The notes: generated by a model from the letters alone, not told the origin. Shown: positions 48,453 through 56,578, counted from the first letter of the stretch. The stretch is DNA of 64,000 bases from Streptomyces sp. HUAS YS2 (GCF_033343995.1 NZ_CP137573.1:6357001-6421000); one strand, 5' to 3'. Program-made: numbers and translations.

Positions 48453-49925
48453 ATGAGTGACCGCATCTCCACTGCGGCCGACCCGCTGACCGCCACGCCG
48501 GCGGCCCCGGCGGCGTCTCAAGCCTCCCCCCACGTGGACGCCGGCGACGCCGGGTACCGCAAGGACCTCAAGTCCCGGCACATCAACATGATCGCCATCG
48601 GCGGCGCGATCGGAACGGGCCTCTTCCTCGGCGCCGGCGGTCGCATGGCGAACGCCGGTCCCTCCCTGTTCATCGCCTACGCGGTCTGCGGCGTCTTCGC
48701 CTTCTTCGTGGTGCGGGCCCTCGGTGAGCTGGTGCTCTACCGGCCCTCCTCCGGCGCCTTCGTCTCCTACGCCCGCGAGTTCATGGGCGAGAAGGGCGCC
48801 TACACGGCCGGCTGGCTGTACTTCCTGAACTGGTCGACCACCGCCGTCGCCGACATCACCGCGGCCGCGACCTACGCCCACTTCTGGGCCATGTTCAGCG
48901 ACATCCCGCAGTGGGTCCTCGCCCTGATCGCCCTCGCGGTCGTCCTCACCGCCAACCTCATCTCGGTGAAGTACTTCGGCGAGATGGAGTTCTGGTTCGC
49001 GATCATCAAGGTCGCCGCGCTGGTCGCCTTCATGCTCGTCGGCATCTTCCTCGTCGTCACCTCGCACGACGTCGGCGGCCACACCCCGGGCCTCGGCAAC
49101 ATCACCGACAACGGCGGCATCTTCCCCAACGGCGTCATGCCGATGCTGCTGCTGATCCAGGGCGTCGTCTTCGCCTACGCCTCCGTCGAGCTGTGCGGCG
49201 TCGCCGCCGGCGAGACCGAGAACCCCGAGAAGATCATGCCCAAGGCGATCAACTCGATCATGTGGCGCGTCGGCGTGTTCTACGTCGGCTCGGTGATCCT
49301 GCTCGCGCTGATCCTCCCGTACACCGCCTACTCCGGCGACCAGAGCCCGTTCGTCACGGTCTTCGACAAGCTCGGCATCCCCGGCGCCGCCGGCGTGATG
49401 AACCTCGTCGTCCTGACGGCCGCGCTCTCCAGCCTGAACTCCGGCCTGTACTCCACCGGCCGCATCCTGCGCTCCATGTCGCTGGCCGGCTCCGCGCCGA
49501 AGTTCACCGGCGTCATGAACAAGGGCGGCGTCCCCTACGGCGGCATCCTGCTCACCGCGGGCTTCGGCGTCGTCGGCGTCTTCCTCAACTTCGTGATGCC
49601 CGGCGAGGCCTTCGAGCTGGTGCTGAACTTCGCCTCCATCGGCATCATCGGCACCTGGGCGATGATCATGGTCTGCTCGCTGCTGTTCCACCGCCGCGCC
49701 AACGAGGGCAAGGTCGTCCGCCCCGGCTACAACCTGCCCTGGGCCCCGTACACCCAGATCGTCACGCTCGGCTTCCTGGCCGCGGTCGTGGTCCTGATGT
49801 GGATGGACGGCGGCGTCGGCCGCACCACCGTCAACTGCCTGCCGCTCATCGCGGCCGCGCTGGTCGGCGGCTGGTTCCTGGTCCGCCGCCGGGTCCGCGA
49901 GGCCGCCGGGACGCACCAGGACTGA
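48453..49925 (+). CDS. amino acid permease (L-asparagine permease-like, APC family)
   Basis: 490-residue transporter with twelve hydrophobic segments. Amino-acid-permease blocks are RHINMIAIGGAIGTGLFLGAGGRMANAGPSL (about 43-73), RALGELVLYRPSSGAFVSYARE (about 90) and YASVELCGVAAGETENPEKIMPKAINSIMWR (about 244). It resembles AnsP asparagine permeases in the YRPSSGAFVSYAREFMGEKGAYTAGWLY region. Proton-coupled amino-acid uptake is expected; specificity is by resemblance. It is preceded by a triple half-site operator and followed by a strong terminator. Confidence 0.92.
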   Translation: MSDRISTAADPLTATPAAPAASQASPHVDAGDAGYRKDLKSRHINMIAIGGAIGTGLFLGAGGRMANAGPSLFIAYAVCGVFAFFVVRALGELVLYRPSSGAFVSYAREFMGEKGAYTAGWLYFLNWSTTAVADITAAATYAHFWAMFSDIPQWVLALIALAVVLTANLISVKYFGEMEFWFAIIKVAALVAFMLVGIFLVVTSHDVGGHTPGLGNITDNGGIFPNGVMPMLLLIQGVVFAYASVELCGVAAGETENPEKIMPKAINSIMWRVGVFYVGSVILLALILPYTAYSGDQSPFVTVFDKLGIPGAAGVMNLVVLTAALSSLNSGLYSTGRILRSMSLAGSAPKFTGVMNKGGVPYGGILLTAGFGVVGVFLNFVMPGEAFELVLNFASIGIIGTWAMIMVCSLLFHRRANEGKVVRPGYNLPWAPYTQIVTLGFLAAVVVLMWMDGGVGRTTVNCLPLIAAALVGGWFLVRRRVREAAGTHQD

Positions 49926-49953
49926 CGTCCCTCACGGATCCCCCACGGGAGTA

Positions 49954-49988
49954 CGAGACCCCCGCAGGCGTGGCCTGCGGGGGTCTCG
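49954..49988 (+). terminator. terminator of the amino acid permease gene
   Basis: 16-bp perfect arms (49954-49969, 49973-49988; CGAGACCCCCGCAGGC and complement) with a GTG loop, 29 bases after the permease stop. Confidence 0.85.
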
Positions 49989-50055
49989 CGCTCCGTCAGG
50001 AGACAGTGATACCCAAGAGCCTTACAAGATCCTGTCCGAGGAAGGGAAGTTCACG

Positions 50056-51141
50056 ATGCCGCAGCACGTCCAGGGGGTCGTCGCCCCCGGCAGGAACGAG
50101 CCCGTACGGGTGGAGACGATCGTGATCCCCGACCCGGGCCCCGGCGAGGCCGTGGTGAAGATCCAGGCCTGCGGCGTCTGCCACACCGACCTGCACTACA
50201 AGCAGGGCGCCATCAACGACGAGTTCCCCTTCCTGCTCGGCCACGAGGCGGCGGGCGTCGTCGAGTCCGTCGGCGAGGGCGTCACGGACGTCGCCCCCGG
50301 CGACTTCGTGATCCTCAACTGGCGCGCCGTGTGCGGCGCCTGCCGGGCGTGCCTGCGCGGCCGCCCCTGGTACTGCTTCGACACCCACAACGCGAAGCAG
50401 AAGATGACCCTGCTCGACGGCACGGAGCTCTCCCCGGCCCTCGGTATCGGCGCGTTCGCCGAGAAGACGCTGGTCGCCGCCGGCCAGTGCACCAAGGTCG
50501 ACCCCGCCGTCGCCCCGTCCGTCGCCGGCCTCCTCGGCTGCGGCGTCATGGCCGGCATCGGCGCGGCGATCAACACCGGCCAGGTCGGCCGCGGCGACAC
50601 CGTCGCCGTCATCGGCTGCGGCGGCGTCGGCGACGCGGCGATCGTCGGCTCCCGGCTCGCCGGAGCGGCCCGGATCATCGCCGTCGACATCGACGACCGC
50701 AAGCTGGAGACCGCCCGCACCATGGGCGCCACCCACACCGTCAACTCCCGTTCCACCGACCCCGTCGAGGCGATCCGCGAGCTCACCGGCGGCTTCGGCG
50801 CGGACGTCGTCATCGAGGCCGTCGGCCGCCCGGAGACGTACAAGCAGGCGTTCTACGCCCGCGACCTCGCCGGCACCGTCGTCCTCGTCGGCGTGCCGAC
50901 CCCCGAGATGACGCTGGAACTCCCGCTGCTCGACGTGTTCGGCCGCGGTGGCGCGCTGAAGTCGTCCTGGTACGGCGACTGTCTGCCGTCCCGCGACTTC
51001 CCGATGCTGATCGACCTGCACCAGCAGGGCCGCATCGACCTCGCCGCGTTCGTCACCGAGACCATCGGACTCGGCGACGTCGAGAAGGCCTTCGCCCGCA
51101 TGCACGAGGGCGACGTGCTGCGCTCGGTGGTGGTCCTCTGA
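50056..51141 (+). CDS. mscR: S-(hydroxymethyl)mycothiol dehydrogenase (formaldehyde dehydrogenase)
   Basis: 361 residues, class III zinc alcohol dehydrogenase. Catalytic-zinc ligands sit in CGVCHTDLHY and GHEAAG. Structural-zinc cysteines are in CGACRACLRGRPWYC. NAD motif GCGGVGD lies near residue 195 and the C-terminal LKSSWYGDCLPSRDFP block is characteristic of the mycothiol enzyme. It oxidises the formaldehyde-mycothiol adduct to S-formylmycothiol with NAD. The ribosome site GGAAGGGAAG precedes the ATG. Its stop overlaps the next start (TGATG); the downstream hydrolase would release formate. Confidence 0.95.
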   Translation: MPQHVQGVVAPGRNEPVRVETIVIPDPGPGEAVVKIQACGVCHTDLHYKQGAINDEFPFLLGHEAAGVVESVGEGVTDVAPGDFVILNWRAVCGACRACLRGRPWYCFDTHNAKQKMTLLDGTELSPALGIGAFAEKTLVAAGQCTKVDPAVAPSVAGLLGCGVMAGIGAAINTGQVGRGDTVAVIGCGGVGDAAIVGSRLAGAARIIAVDIDDRKLETARTMGATHTVNSRSTDPVEAIRELTGGFGADVVIEAVGRPETYKQAFYARDLAGTVVLVGVPTPEMTLELPLLDVFGRGGALKSSWYGDCLPSRDFPMLIDLHQQGRIDLAAFVTETIGLGDVEKAFARMHEGDVLRSVVVL

Positions 51142-51770
51142 TGACCGCCCGCATCGACCACCTGGTCACCTCCGGCACGTTCTCCCTCGACGGCGGCACC
51201 TGGGAGGTGGACAACAACGTCTGGATCGTCGGCGACGACACCGAGGCCCTCGTCATCGACGCCGCCCACGACGCCGACGCCATCCTCGCCGCGCTCGACG
51301 GCCGCACCCTGCGCGCGATCGTCTGCACCCACGCGCACGACGACCACATCGACGCAGCCCCGGCGCTCGCCGCCGCCACCGGCGCGCGGATCCTGCTGCA
51401 CCCCGACGACCAGCCGCTGTGGAAGCGCACCCACCCCGACCACAGCCCGGACGGCGACCTCGCCGACGGCCAGGTCCTGACCATCGCCGGCACGGACCTG
51501 AAGGTCCTGCACACCCCCGGTCACGCCCCCGGCGCGGTCTGCCTGTACGCCCCCGACCTCGGCACCGTCTTCTCCGGCGACACCCTCTTCCAGGGCGGCC
51601 CCGGCGCGACGGGCCGGTCGTTCTCGGACTTCCCGACGATCATCGACTCGATCCGCGCGAAGCTCCTCACCCTGCCGCCGGAGACGGTCGTCCGCACCGG
51701 CCACGGCGACTCGACCACGATCGGCGCCGAGGCGCCCCACCTGGAGGAATGGATCAACCGAGGCCATTGA
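51141..51770 (+). CDS. MBL-fold hydrolase, probable S-formylmycothiol hydrolase partner of MscR
   Basis: 209 residues of glyoxalase II-like metallo-beta-lactamase fold. Metal ligands are in THAHDDHIDA (about 64-73), HTPGHAPG (about 130) and FSGDTLF (about 150), with the last histidine in RTGHGDST (about 192). The gene is coupled to mscR by TGATG overlap, an arrangement seen across actinobacteria, including Mycobacterium. Hydrolysis of the formyl-mycothiol thioester is the expected role, inferred from context. The 3' end overlaps the convergent pseudouridine synthase gene by 17 bases. Confidence 0.9.
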   Translation: MTARIDHLVTSGTFSLDGGTWEVDNNVWIVGDDTEALVIDAAHDADAILAALDGRTLRAIVCTHAHDDHIDAAPALAAATGARILLHPDDQPLWKRTHPDHSPDGDLADGQVLTIAGTDLKVLHTPGHAPGAVCLYAPDLGTVFSGDTLFQGGPGATGRSFSDFPTIIDSIRAKLLTLPPETVVRTGHGDSTTIGAEAPHLEEWINRGH

Positions 51771-52683
51771 GCGGCCGCCGGCTCAGGAACCTCCTGGGCT
51801 CACCCGAGAACGGGTCGGTGAACACCAGCGACCGCGCGAGCAGTTGCAGCGGCCGCCCGAAGTCCTCCGGCCCGTCCTCCCGCACCACCGGGTACAGCGG
51901 ATCGTTCAGGATCGGCAGCCCGAGCGCGTTCATGTGCACGCGCAGCTGATGGGTCCGCCCGGTCACCGGCACCAGCCGGTACCGGGCGAGACCGCCCTGG
52001 GAGACCAGGAGCTCGACCCGGCTCTCGGCGTTCGGCTCGCCCGGCACCTCCCGCGCGGCGAGCACACCCCGCTCCTTCTCGATCCGGCTCCGCACGGTCG
52101 CCGGCAGCGCCAGCCCCGGGTCGTACGGCGCCACCGCCTCGTACGCCTTGCGCACGGCCCGGTCCCGGAACAGCGTCTGGTAGGCCCCCCGGTCCTCCGG
52201 CCGTACGACGAACAGCACGAGCCCCGCCGTCAGCCGGTCGAGCCGGTGCGCGGGCTGCAGCTCGGGCAGTCCCAGATCGCGCCGCAGCCGGGCCAGCGCC
52301 GTCTCGGTCACATGCCGCCCGCGCGGCATCGTGGCCAGAAAGTGCGGCTTGTCGACGACGACGATCCGCTCGTCCCGGTACACGACCTCGACCTCGAACG
52401 GCACCCGCTCCTCATCGGGAAACTCCCGGTGGAACCACAGATACCGCCCGGCGGCATACGGCTCGCCACCGTCCACGGCGACCCCGTCGACCCCGACGAA
52501 CCGCCCCTCGCGAAGCATGGCCGCCACGCGCCCGGCCCCGATGGCCCCCGCGTACCGCTCGAGCAGATGCCCACCCACGGTCGCCCAGACGCCGTCCGGA
52601 TCCTCCGGAAGCCTGACCCGCACCGGATCGATCCCGTCCCGCTGGGGCAGCGGCGCGGCCGGGGTCCTCGTTCTCCGTCTCAC
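51754..52683 (-). CDS. RluA family pseudouridine synthase
   Basis: 309 residues from the GTG at 52683 (further GTGs at 52692 and 52701 are possible). The catalytic block QPAHRLDRLTAGLVLFV (about 170-186) holds the essential Asp in HRLD. VVVDKPHFLATMPRG precedes it, and the C-terminal VTGRTHQLRVHMNALGLPILNDPLYP block completes the family pattern. A partly conserved N-terminal S4-like region (RYAGAIGAGRVAAMLREGRFVGVDG) may bind RNA. It isomerises uridine in rRNA or tRNA; the target site is unknown. It lies just downstream of tRNA-Leu but is separated from it by a terminator hairpin. Confidence 0.92.
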   Translation of the reverse strand: MRRRTRTPAAPLPQRDGIDPVRVRLPEDPDGVWATVGGHLLERYAGAIGAGRVAAMLREGRFVGVDGVAVDGGEPYAAGRYLWFHREFPDEERVPFEVEVVYRDERIVVVDKPHFLATMPRGRHVTETALARLRRDLGLPELQPAHRLDRLTAGLVLFVVRPEDRGAYQTLFRDRAVRKAYEAVAPYDPGLALPATVRSRIEKERGVLAAREVPGEPNAESRVELLVSQGGLARYRLVPVTGRTHQLRVHMNALGLPILNDPLYPVVREDGPEDFGRPLQLLARSLVFTDPFSGEPRRFLSRRPLNGLG

Positions 52684-52707
52684 CGGTCCCACCGCCCTCA
52701 CATGCAA

Positions 52708-52734
52708 GAAGGACCCCACGACGTGGGGTCCTTC
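52708..52734 (-). terminator. terminator of the tRNA-Leu gene
   Basis: 13-bp perfect arms (52708-52720 and 52722-52734, GAAGGACCCCACG and complement) immediately after the tRNA 3' end in the transcribed direction. Confidence 0.8.
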
Positions 52735-52736
52735 GC

Positions 52737-52824
52737 TGGTGTCCGAGGGGGGACTTGAACCCCCACGCCCGATAAAGGGCACTAGCACCTCAAGCTAGCG
52801 CGTCTGCCATTCCGCCACCCGGAC
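52737..52824 (-). tRNA. tRNA-Leu (anticodon GAG)
   Basis: Minus-strand tRNA with a long variable arm, as expected for leucine. The acceptor 5' GTCCGGG pairs with CTCGGAC, including one G-U pair. The D region is GGCGGAATGGCAGACGC. The anticodon stem-loop GCTAG-CTTGAGGTG-CTAG gives anticodon GAG. The variable arm is TGCCC..GGGC and the T-arm contains GGTTCAAGTCC. The A73 discriminator and the 3' CCA are encoded (52737-52740). Confidence 0.96.
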
Positions 52825-52866
52825 AAGGTGTCTGTCTTCTCGGCCTGGGCCGTTCCGACGTGGAAA

Positions 52867-52895
52867 ACCATAGCAAACATTCGAGGGGGTCGATC
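52867..52895 (-). promoter_or_regulatory. weak promoter candidate for tRNA-Leu
   Basis: TATGGT (52872-52867) sits about 43 bases upstream of the tRNA 5' end. A -35-like GATCGA (52895-52890) is 17 bases further up. The -35 match is poor. Confidence 0.3.
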
Positions 52896-52978
52896 ACCAC
52901 CCCCGTTCCGGCCGGGCTTCCGGGAGGATGAGGGGGAACCACCGGCAGTGATGGGGCAGTGAAGTGGGAGGAAGCAGC

Positions 52979-54304
52979 GTGAGCGAGTCGAACACGACCC
53001 GGGGCGTCACCGGCGAGGACGAGGTCGTCGACCTCTGCCGCGACCTGATCCGCATCGACACCAGCAACTACGGCGACCACTCCGGACCGGGCGAGCGGGT
53101 GGCGGCCGAGTACGTCGCCGAGAAGCTGGCCGAGGTCGGCCTCGAACCGAAGATCATCGAGTCGCACAAGGGGCGGGCCTCCACCGTCGCCCGGATCGAG
53201 GGCGAGGACCCGTCCCGGCCGGCCCTGCTGATCCACGGCCACACCGACGTCGTGCCGGCCGACGCGGCGGACTGGACCCACCACCCGTTCTCGGGCGAGG
53301 TCGCCGACGGTTGTGTCTGGGGGCGGGGCGCGGTCGACATGAAGGACATGGACGCGATGACCCTCGCGGTCGTGCGCGACCGGCTGCGCAGCGGCCGCAA
53401 GCCGCCGCGCGACATCGTGCTGGCCTTCCTCGCCGACGAGGAGGCCGGCGGCACGTACGGCGCCCGGCACCTCGTCGACAAGCACCCCGACCTCTTCGAC
53501 GGCGTCACCGAGGCGATCGGCGAGGTCGGCGGCTTCTCGTTCACGGTCAACGAGAACCTGCGGCTCTACCTGGTGGAGACGGCGCAGAAGGGCATGCACT
53601 GGATGCGCCTCACCGTCGAGGGCACCGCGGGGCACGGCTCGATGACCAACAACGACAACGCGATCACCGAGCTCTGCGAGGCCGTCGGCCGGCTCGGCCG
53701 CCACCAGTGGCCGGTGCGGGTCACCAAGACCGTACGGTCCTTCCTGGACGAGCTCTCGGACGCGCTGGGCACCCCGCTCGACCCCGAGGACATGGACGCC
53801 ACCCTCGCCAAGCTCGGCGGCATCGCCAAGATGGTCGGCGCCACCCTGCGCAACTCCGCCGCCCCCACGATGCTCGGCGCCGGCTACAAGGTGAACGTGA
53901 TCCCGGGGCAGGCCACCGCGCACGTCGACGGGCGCTTCCTGCCGGGGTACGAGGAGGAGTTCCTCGCTGATCTCGACCGGATCCTCGGGCCCCGCGTGAA
54001 GCGCGAGGACGTGCACGGCGACAAGGCGCTGGAGACCAGCTTCGACGGGGACCTGGTGGACGCCATGCAGCTGGCGCTGCGGGCCGAGGACCCGATCGCC
54101 CGGGCGGTCCCGTACATGCTCTCCGGCGGCACCGACGCGAAGTCCTTCGACGACCTCGGGATCCGCTGCTTCGGCTTCGCGCCGCTCCAGCTCCCGCCTG
54201 AGCTGGACTTCGCCGGGATGTTCCACGGCGTCGACGAGCGGGTGCCGGTGGACGGGCTGAAGTTCGGGGTGCGGGTGCTCGACCGCTTCATCGACGCGTC
54301 CTGA
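52979..54304 (+). CDS. M20 family metallopeptidase
   Basis: 441 residues from the GTG at 52979, with GGAGG upstream. Two-zinc M20 motifs are LLIHGHTDVVPAD (His and Asp, about 84-96), WGRGAVDMKDMDA (bridging Asp, about 115), DEEAGGTYG (catalytic Glu and ligand Glu, about 151), and a late GTDAKSFDDLG/FHGVDE block (ligand His, about 415). The dimerisation domain begins at MHWMRLTVEGTAGHGSM. It is a cytoplasmic dipeptidase or acyl-amino-acid hydrolase; substrate unknown. Read alone from its own promoter, with the tRNA-Leu divergent upstream. Confidence 0.93.
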   Translation: MSESNTTRGVTGEDEVVDLCRDLIRIDTSNYGDHSGPGERVAAEYVAEKLAEVGLEPKIIESHKGRASTVARIEGEDPSRPALLIHGHTDVVPADAADWTHHPFSGEVADGCVWGRGAVDMKDMDAMTLAVVRDRLRSGRKPPRDIVLAFLADEEAGGTYGARHLVDKHPDLFDGVTEAIGEVGGFSFTVNENLRLYLVETAQKGMHWMRLTVEGTAGHGSMTNNDNAITELCEAVGRLGRHQWPVRVTKTVRSFLDELSDALGTPLDPEDMDATLAKLGGIAKMVGATLRNSAAPTMLGAGYKVNVIPGQATAHVDGRFLPGYEEEFLADLDRILGPRVKREDVHGDKALETSFDGDLVDAMQLALRAEDPIARAVPYMLSGGTDAKSFDDLGIRCFGFAPLQLPPELDFAGMFHGVDERVPVDGLKFGVRVLDRFIDAS

Positions 54305-54360
54305 CCCCTCCCTGACCGCGCGGGCGAATTCGAGCACCGGATTCGTCCGTGCGTTTGCTT

Positions 54361-54390
54361 TTGACCGGAAAGAGTGAATGCGCTCATAGG
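54361..54390 (+). promoter_or_regulatory. promoter candidate for chpH
   Basis: TTGACC (54361-54366) and CATAGG (54385-54390) with an 18-base spacer. Chaplin genes are known targets of the developmental sigma factor BldN, and no convincing BldN match was found here, so the true promoter may differ. Confidence 0.3.
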
Positions 54391-54470
54391 CTCGTAGCCC
54401 CATTAACTCCCCCTCGTTACAGGTGGTGCGGTCCGCGTCAAGTGGGGCCGCTTGCCAACAAGGAGGAATA

Positions 54471-54704
54471 ATGATCAAGAAGGTCGTCGCTGCTGCGGCT
54501 GCCACCGGCGGTCTCGTTCTCGCGGGCGCGGGCATGGCCGTTGCCGACGCGGGTGCCCAGGGTGCCGCCATCGGTTCCCCCGGCGTTCTGTCGGGCAACG
54601 TCGTCCAGGTGCCGGTTCACGTCCCGGTGAACGTGTGCGGCAACACGGTCTCCGTGATCGGGCTGCTGAACCCCACCTTCGGCAACACCTGCGTCAACGC
54701 CTGA
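54471..54704 (+). CDS. chpH: short chaplin ChpH
   Basis: 77 residues, the known length of ChpH. A signal peptide (MIKKVVAAAAATGGLVLAGAGMAVA, cleavage ADA) is followed by one chaplin domain with two cysteines (VCGN and NTCVNA) and the hydrophobic QVPVHVPVNVCGN and VSVIGLLNPTFGN strands. The protein is secreted and assembles into amyloid-like fibrils that coat aerial hyphae. It has an excellent ribosome site, AAGGAGG. It is followed by a terminator and then chpC, the same order as in S. coelicolor. Confidence 0.98.
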   Translation: MIKKVVAAAAATGGLVLAGAGMAVADAGAQGAAIGSPGVLSGNVVQVPVHVPVNVCGNTVSVIGLLNPTFGNTCVNA

Positions 54705-54739
54705 CGTTGAGCCTCGACCCCCTGGGGGTCTGAGCCACG

Positions 54740-54776
54740 CCGGCCCCGGAGTGCGTGCCATGCACTCCGGGGCCGG
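54740..54776 (+). terminator. terminator after chpH
   Basis: 15-bp perfect arms (54740-54754, 54762-54776) with a 7-base loop. It separates the abundant short chaplin message from chpC. Confidence 0.8.
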
Positions 54777-54820
54777 TGGGCATTCAGCCTCCGGGCACGG
54801 TGCCCCGGAGGGACTTACGA

Positions 54821-54837
54821 GAAGCCGATACGGCTTC
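54821..54837 (+). promoter_or_regulatory. small hairpin in the chpC leader
   Basis: GAAGCCG-ATA-CGGCTTC, perfect 7-bp arms, 23 bases before the chpC start codon. Just upstream, CCTCCGGG..CCCGGAGG (54788-54811) forms a second hairpin. Possibly leader structure; no known riboswitch is recognised. Confidence 0.45.
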
Positions 54838-54860
54838 CAGCCGAAAAGGCAGGACAAGCT

Positions 54861-55592
54861 ATGCGACAGGTCACGCGCAAGGGCCTGATGACCGTGGTGG
54901 CCGCGGGCGGGGTATTCGCCCTCGGCGGCGGTTTGGCGCACGCCGACGCGAATGCGGACGGCGTCGCGAAGAATTCCCCGGGCGTCGCGTCCGGCAATTC
55001 CGTCCAGGTTCCGGTGCACGTGCCGGTGAACGCCTGCGGGAACACGATCAACGTGATCGGGGTGCTGAACCCGGCGTTCGGGAACAAGTGCGCCAACGTC
55101 TCGAAGACGGGCGGTGGCAGCGGCGGCTCGTCCGCGGGCGGCCACACCAGCGGCTCCCCGGGCGTGGGCTCCGGCAACAACGTGCAGGTGCCGGTCGACG
55201 TGCCGGTGAACGCCTGCGGGAACAGCGTCACCGTGATCGGCGCGGGCAACACCGCGTACGGGAACGAGTGCGAGAACGGCATCGAGCCGTCCACGCCGAG
55301 CCACCCGGGGGAGCCCAGCCACCCCGGCAACCCGAACAACCCGGGCAACCCCAGCACCCCCGGCAACCCCAGCAACCCGGGTACGCCGAGCAACCCGGGT
55401 GAGCCCGGTCACCCGGGCACGCCGACCGGGCCGAACACTCCCGGTACGCACACGATCACCCCGCCGAAGGGTGGCTCCGAGGAGCTGGCGGAGACCGGTG
55501 CCGGCGGTTCGCTGGGTCTGATCCTCCCGGCCGGAGCCGGCCTGCTGCTCGGCGGCGCGATCCTCTACCGCCGCGCCCGCGCGTCCGCCTAG
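54861..55592 (+). CDS. chpC: long, sortase-anchored chaplin ChpC
   Basis: 243 residues. A signal peptide (to about 30) is followed by two chaplin domains (about 36-80 and 97-140), each with two cysteines (NACGN...NKCAN and NACGN...NECEN) and the QVPVHVPVN/QVPVDVPVN strand. Then comes a 70-residue proline/glycine/asparagine repeat (NPGNPSTPGNP type), the sorting signal LAETG, a hydrophobic helix and the basic tail YRRARASA. Class E sortases attach such chaplins to peptidoglycan to anchor the fibril layer. The weak ribosome site is AGGACAAGCT. A terminator hairpin follows. Confidence 0.97.
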   Translation: MRQVTRKGLMTVVAAGGVFALGGGLAHADANADGVAKNSPGVASGNSVQVPVHVPVNACGNTINVIGVLNPAFGNKCANVSKTGGGSGGSSAGGHTSGSPGVGSGNNVQVPVDVPVNACGNSVTVIGAGNTAYGNECENGIEPSTPSHPGEPSHPGNPNNPGNPSTPGNPSNPGTPSNPGEPGHPGTPTGPNTPGTHTITPPKGGSEELAETGAGGSLGLILPAGAGLLLGGAILYRRARASA

Positions 55593-55611
55593 TCACGGCG
55601 GCACGACGCAG

Positions 55612-55636
55612 AGGGGCCCCGCACGGCGGGGCCCCT
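55612..55636. terminator. terminator after chpC (convergent with DUF5703 gene)
   Basis: 11-bp arms (55612-55622, 55626-55636, AGGGGCCCCGC and complement) with an ACG loop, followed by TTCCCTGT. Confidence 0.8.
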
Positions 55637-55665
55637 TCCCTGTCACCGGGTGTCATTCACCGGGT

Positions 55666-55693
55666 CCGTGTCACCAGGCCCGTGTCACCAGGT
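55666..55693. repeat. 14-bp tandem duplication across the DUF5703 stop codon
   Basis: CCGTGTCACCAGGC at 55666-55679 and CCGTGTCACCAGGT at 55680-55693. The second copy contains the stop codon of the minus-strand gene. Degenerate TGTCACCGGG copies lie just before at 55640-55665. Confidence 0.85.
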
Positions 55694-55873
55694 CGCGCGG
55701 AGCTGGCGGATGATGCGCCGGCGCAGTCGCACCCTGCGGCTGCCGTCCCGGAGCAGGCTCAACCGGTCCAACTCCCAGTGTCCGTACTCGGCATGGTCGG
55801 TCAGGAGCCGTGTGGCCTCCTTGCGGGAGACGCCTCGCGGCACGTACACGTCGACAAATTCGTATTCCGGCAT
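55685..55873 (-). CDS. DUF5703 family small basic protein
   Basis: 62 residues: MPEYEFVDVYVPRGVSRKEATRLLTDHAEYGHWELDRLSLLRDG followed by the basic tail RRVRLRRRIIRQLRATW. It matches the short DUF5703 family of actinobacteria, function unknown. The arginine-rich end suggests contact with nucleic acid or membrane. Its start is 48 bases from the divergent gene at 55921. Confidence 0.88.
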   Translation of the reverse strand: MPEYEFVDVYVPRGVSRKEATRLLTDHAEYGHWELDRLSLLRDGSRRVRLRRRIIRQLRATW

Positions 55874-55920
55874 CGCATCTATTGTGCGGGCACGGGCCCC
55901 GTACGGATAGCGTCTGTCCT

Positions 55921-56565
55921 ATGTCTGATGCTGCGCAGCCCACCGCTGCCGAGGTACGTGCCGCCGCCGAGGCGGTCAAAGCCGCACTGGACCGTCACCT
56001 GGAGGCGGTCGAACACCGCACCGGCGACGACGACCCGGCCGTCTACGACGCGTTCAACGCCCTTGCCGCGGCGGCCGAGGCCTACGACGAGCGGCTCTAC
56101 GACCGGTACGACGAGGTCACCCCCTTCGAGATCCCCGGAGCCGACGGCTCGCTGCCGCCGTACGCCGGCCCCGAGGAGCCGCACGCGCTGAGCGTGCTGA
56201 TCAGACGCGACTACGCCGTGGTGGAACCGCAGCGGCTGCTCGCCCAGGCCCAGCGGATCGCGGACCTGGAGGCGGACGAGGACGGGCCCGAGAGCGCCGC
56301 GGTGGTGGGCGCGAGCACGCACGCCGCGCTCGGCGTGCTGTTCGGCGAGTACGAACCGGACGAAATCGCCTCCCGGCACAAGGAGTTCGGCCTGGAGGAG
56401 GGCGACTCCACGCTGTGGGTCTCCGCCGCCGAGGAGCTGCCGGACCCCGGGGAGTGGCTGGAGGCCCCCTTCGAGCAGGCCGACCCGGAGCGGATCGTGT
56501 GCCGCTTCGACGTCAGCGCGGTCTTCGACGACGAGCTGCCGGACGAGGACGCCGCACGCGCCTGA
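55921..56565 (+). CDS. conserved acidic hypothetical protein
   Basis: 214 residues, strongly acidic and probably soluble. The N-terminal third is alpha-helical (AAEVRAAAEAVKAALDRHLEAVEHRTG). The rest contains ALSVLIRRDYAVVEPQRLLAQAQRIADLEADEDG and LPDPGEWLEAPFEQ. No catalytic motif is seen and I do not recognise a characterised family, although the pattern is familiar as a conserved Streptomyces protein. TAGCGT at 55908-55913, seven bases before the ATG, indicates a leaderless transcript. It ends at a strong terminator. Confidence 0.82.
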   Translation: MSDAAQPTAAEVRAAAEAVKAALDRHLEAVEHRTGDDDPAVYDAFNALAAAAEAYDERLYDRYDEVTPFEIPGADGSLPPYAGPEEPHALSVLIRRDYAVVEPQRLLAQAQRIADLEADEDGPESAAVVGASTHAALGVLFGEYEPDEIASRHKEFGLEEGDSTLWVSAAEELPDPGEWLEAPFEQADPERIVCRFDVSAVFDDELPDEDAARA

Positions 56566-56578
56566 GCGCACGCCGCGA

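Noticed and set aside
52737..52824. tRNA-Leu as an integration site with an inserted element
   Set aside because: No integrase, excisionase or duplicated tRNA 3' end was seen on either side, and the flanking gene order looks like core chromosome.
54305..54470. A BldN-type promoter for chpH
   Set aside because: GGAAAG at 54367 and a CGTA at 54393 are 20 bases apart, too far for the expected ECF spacing, so no call was made.
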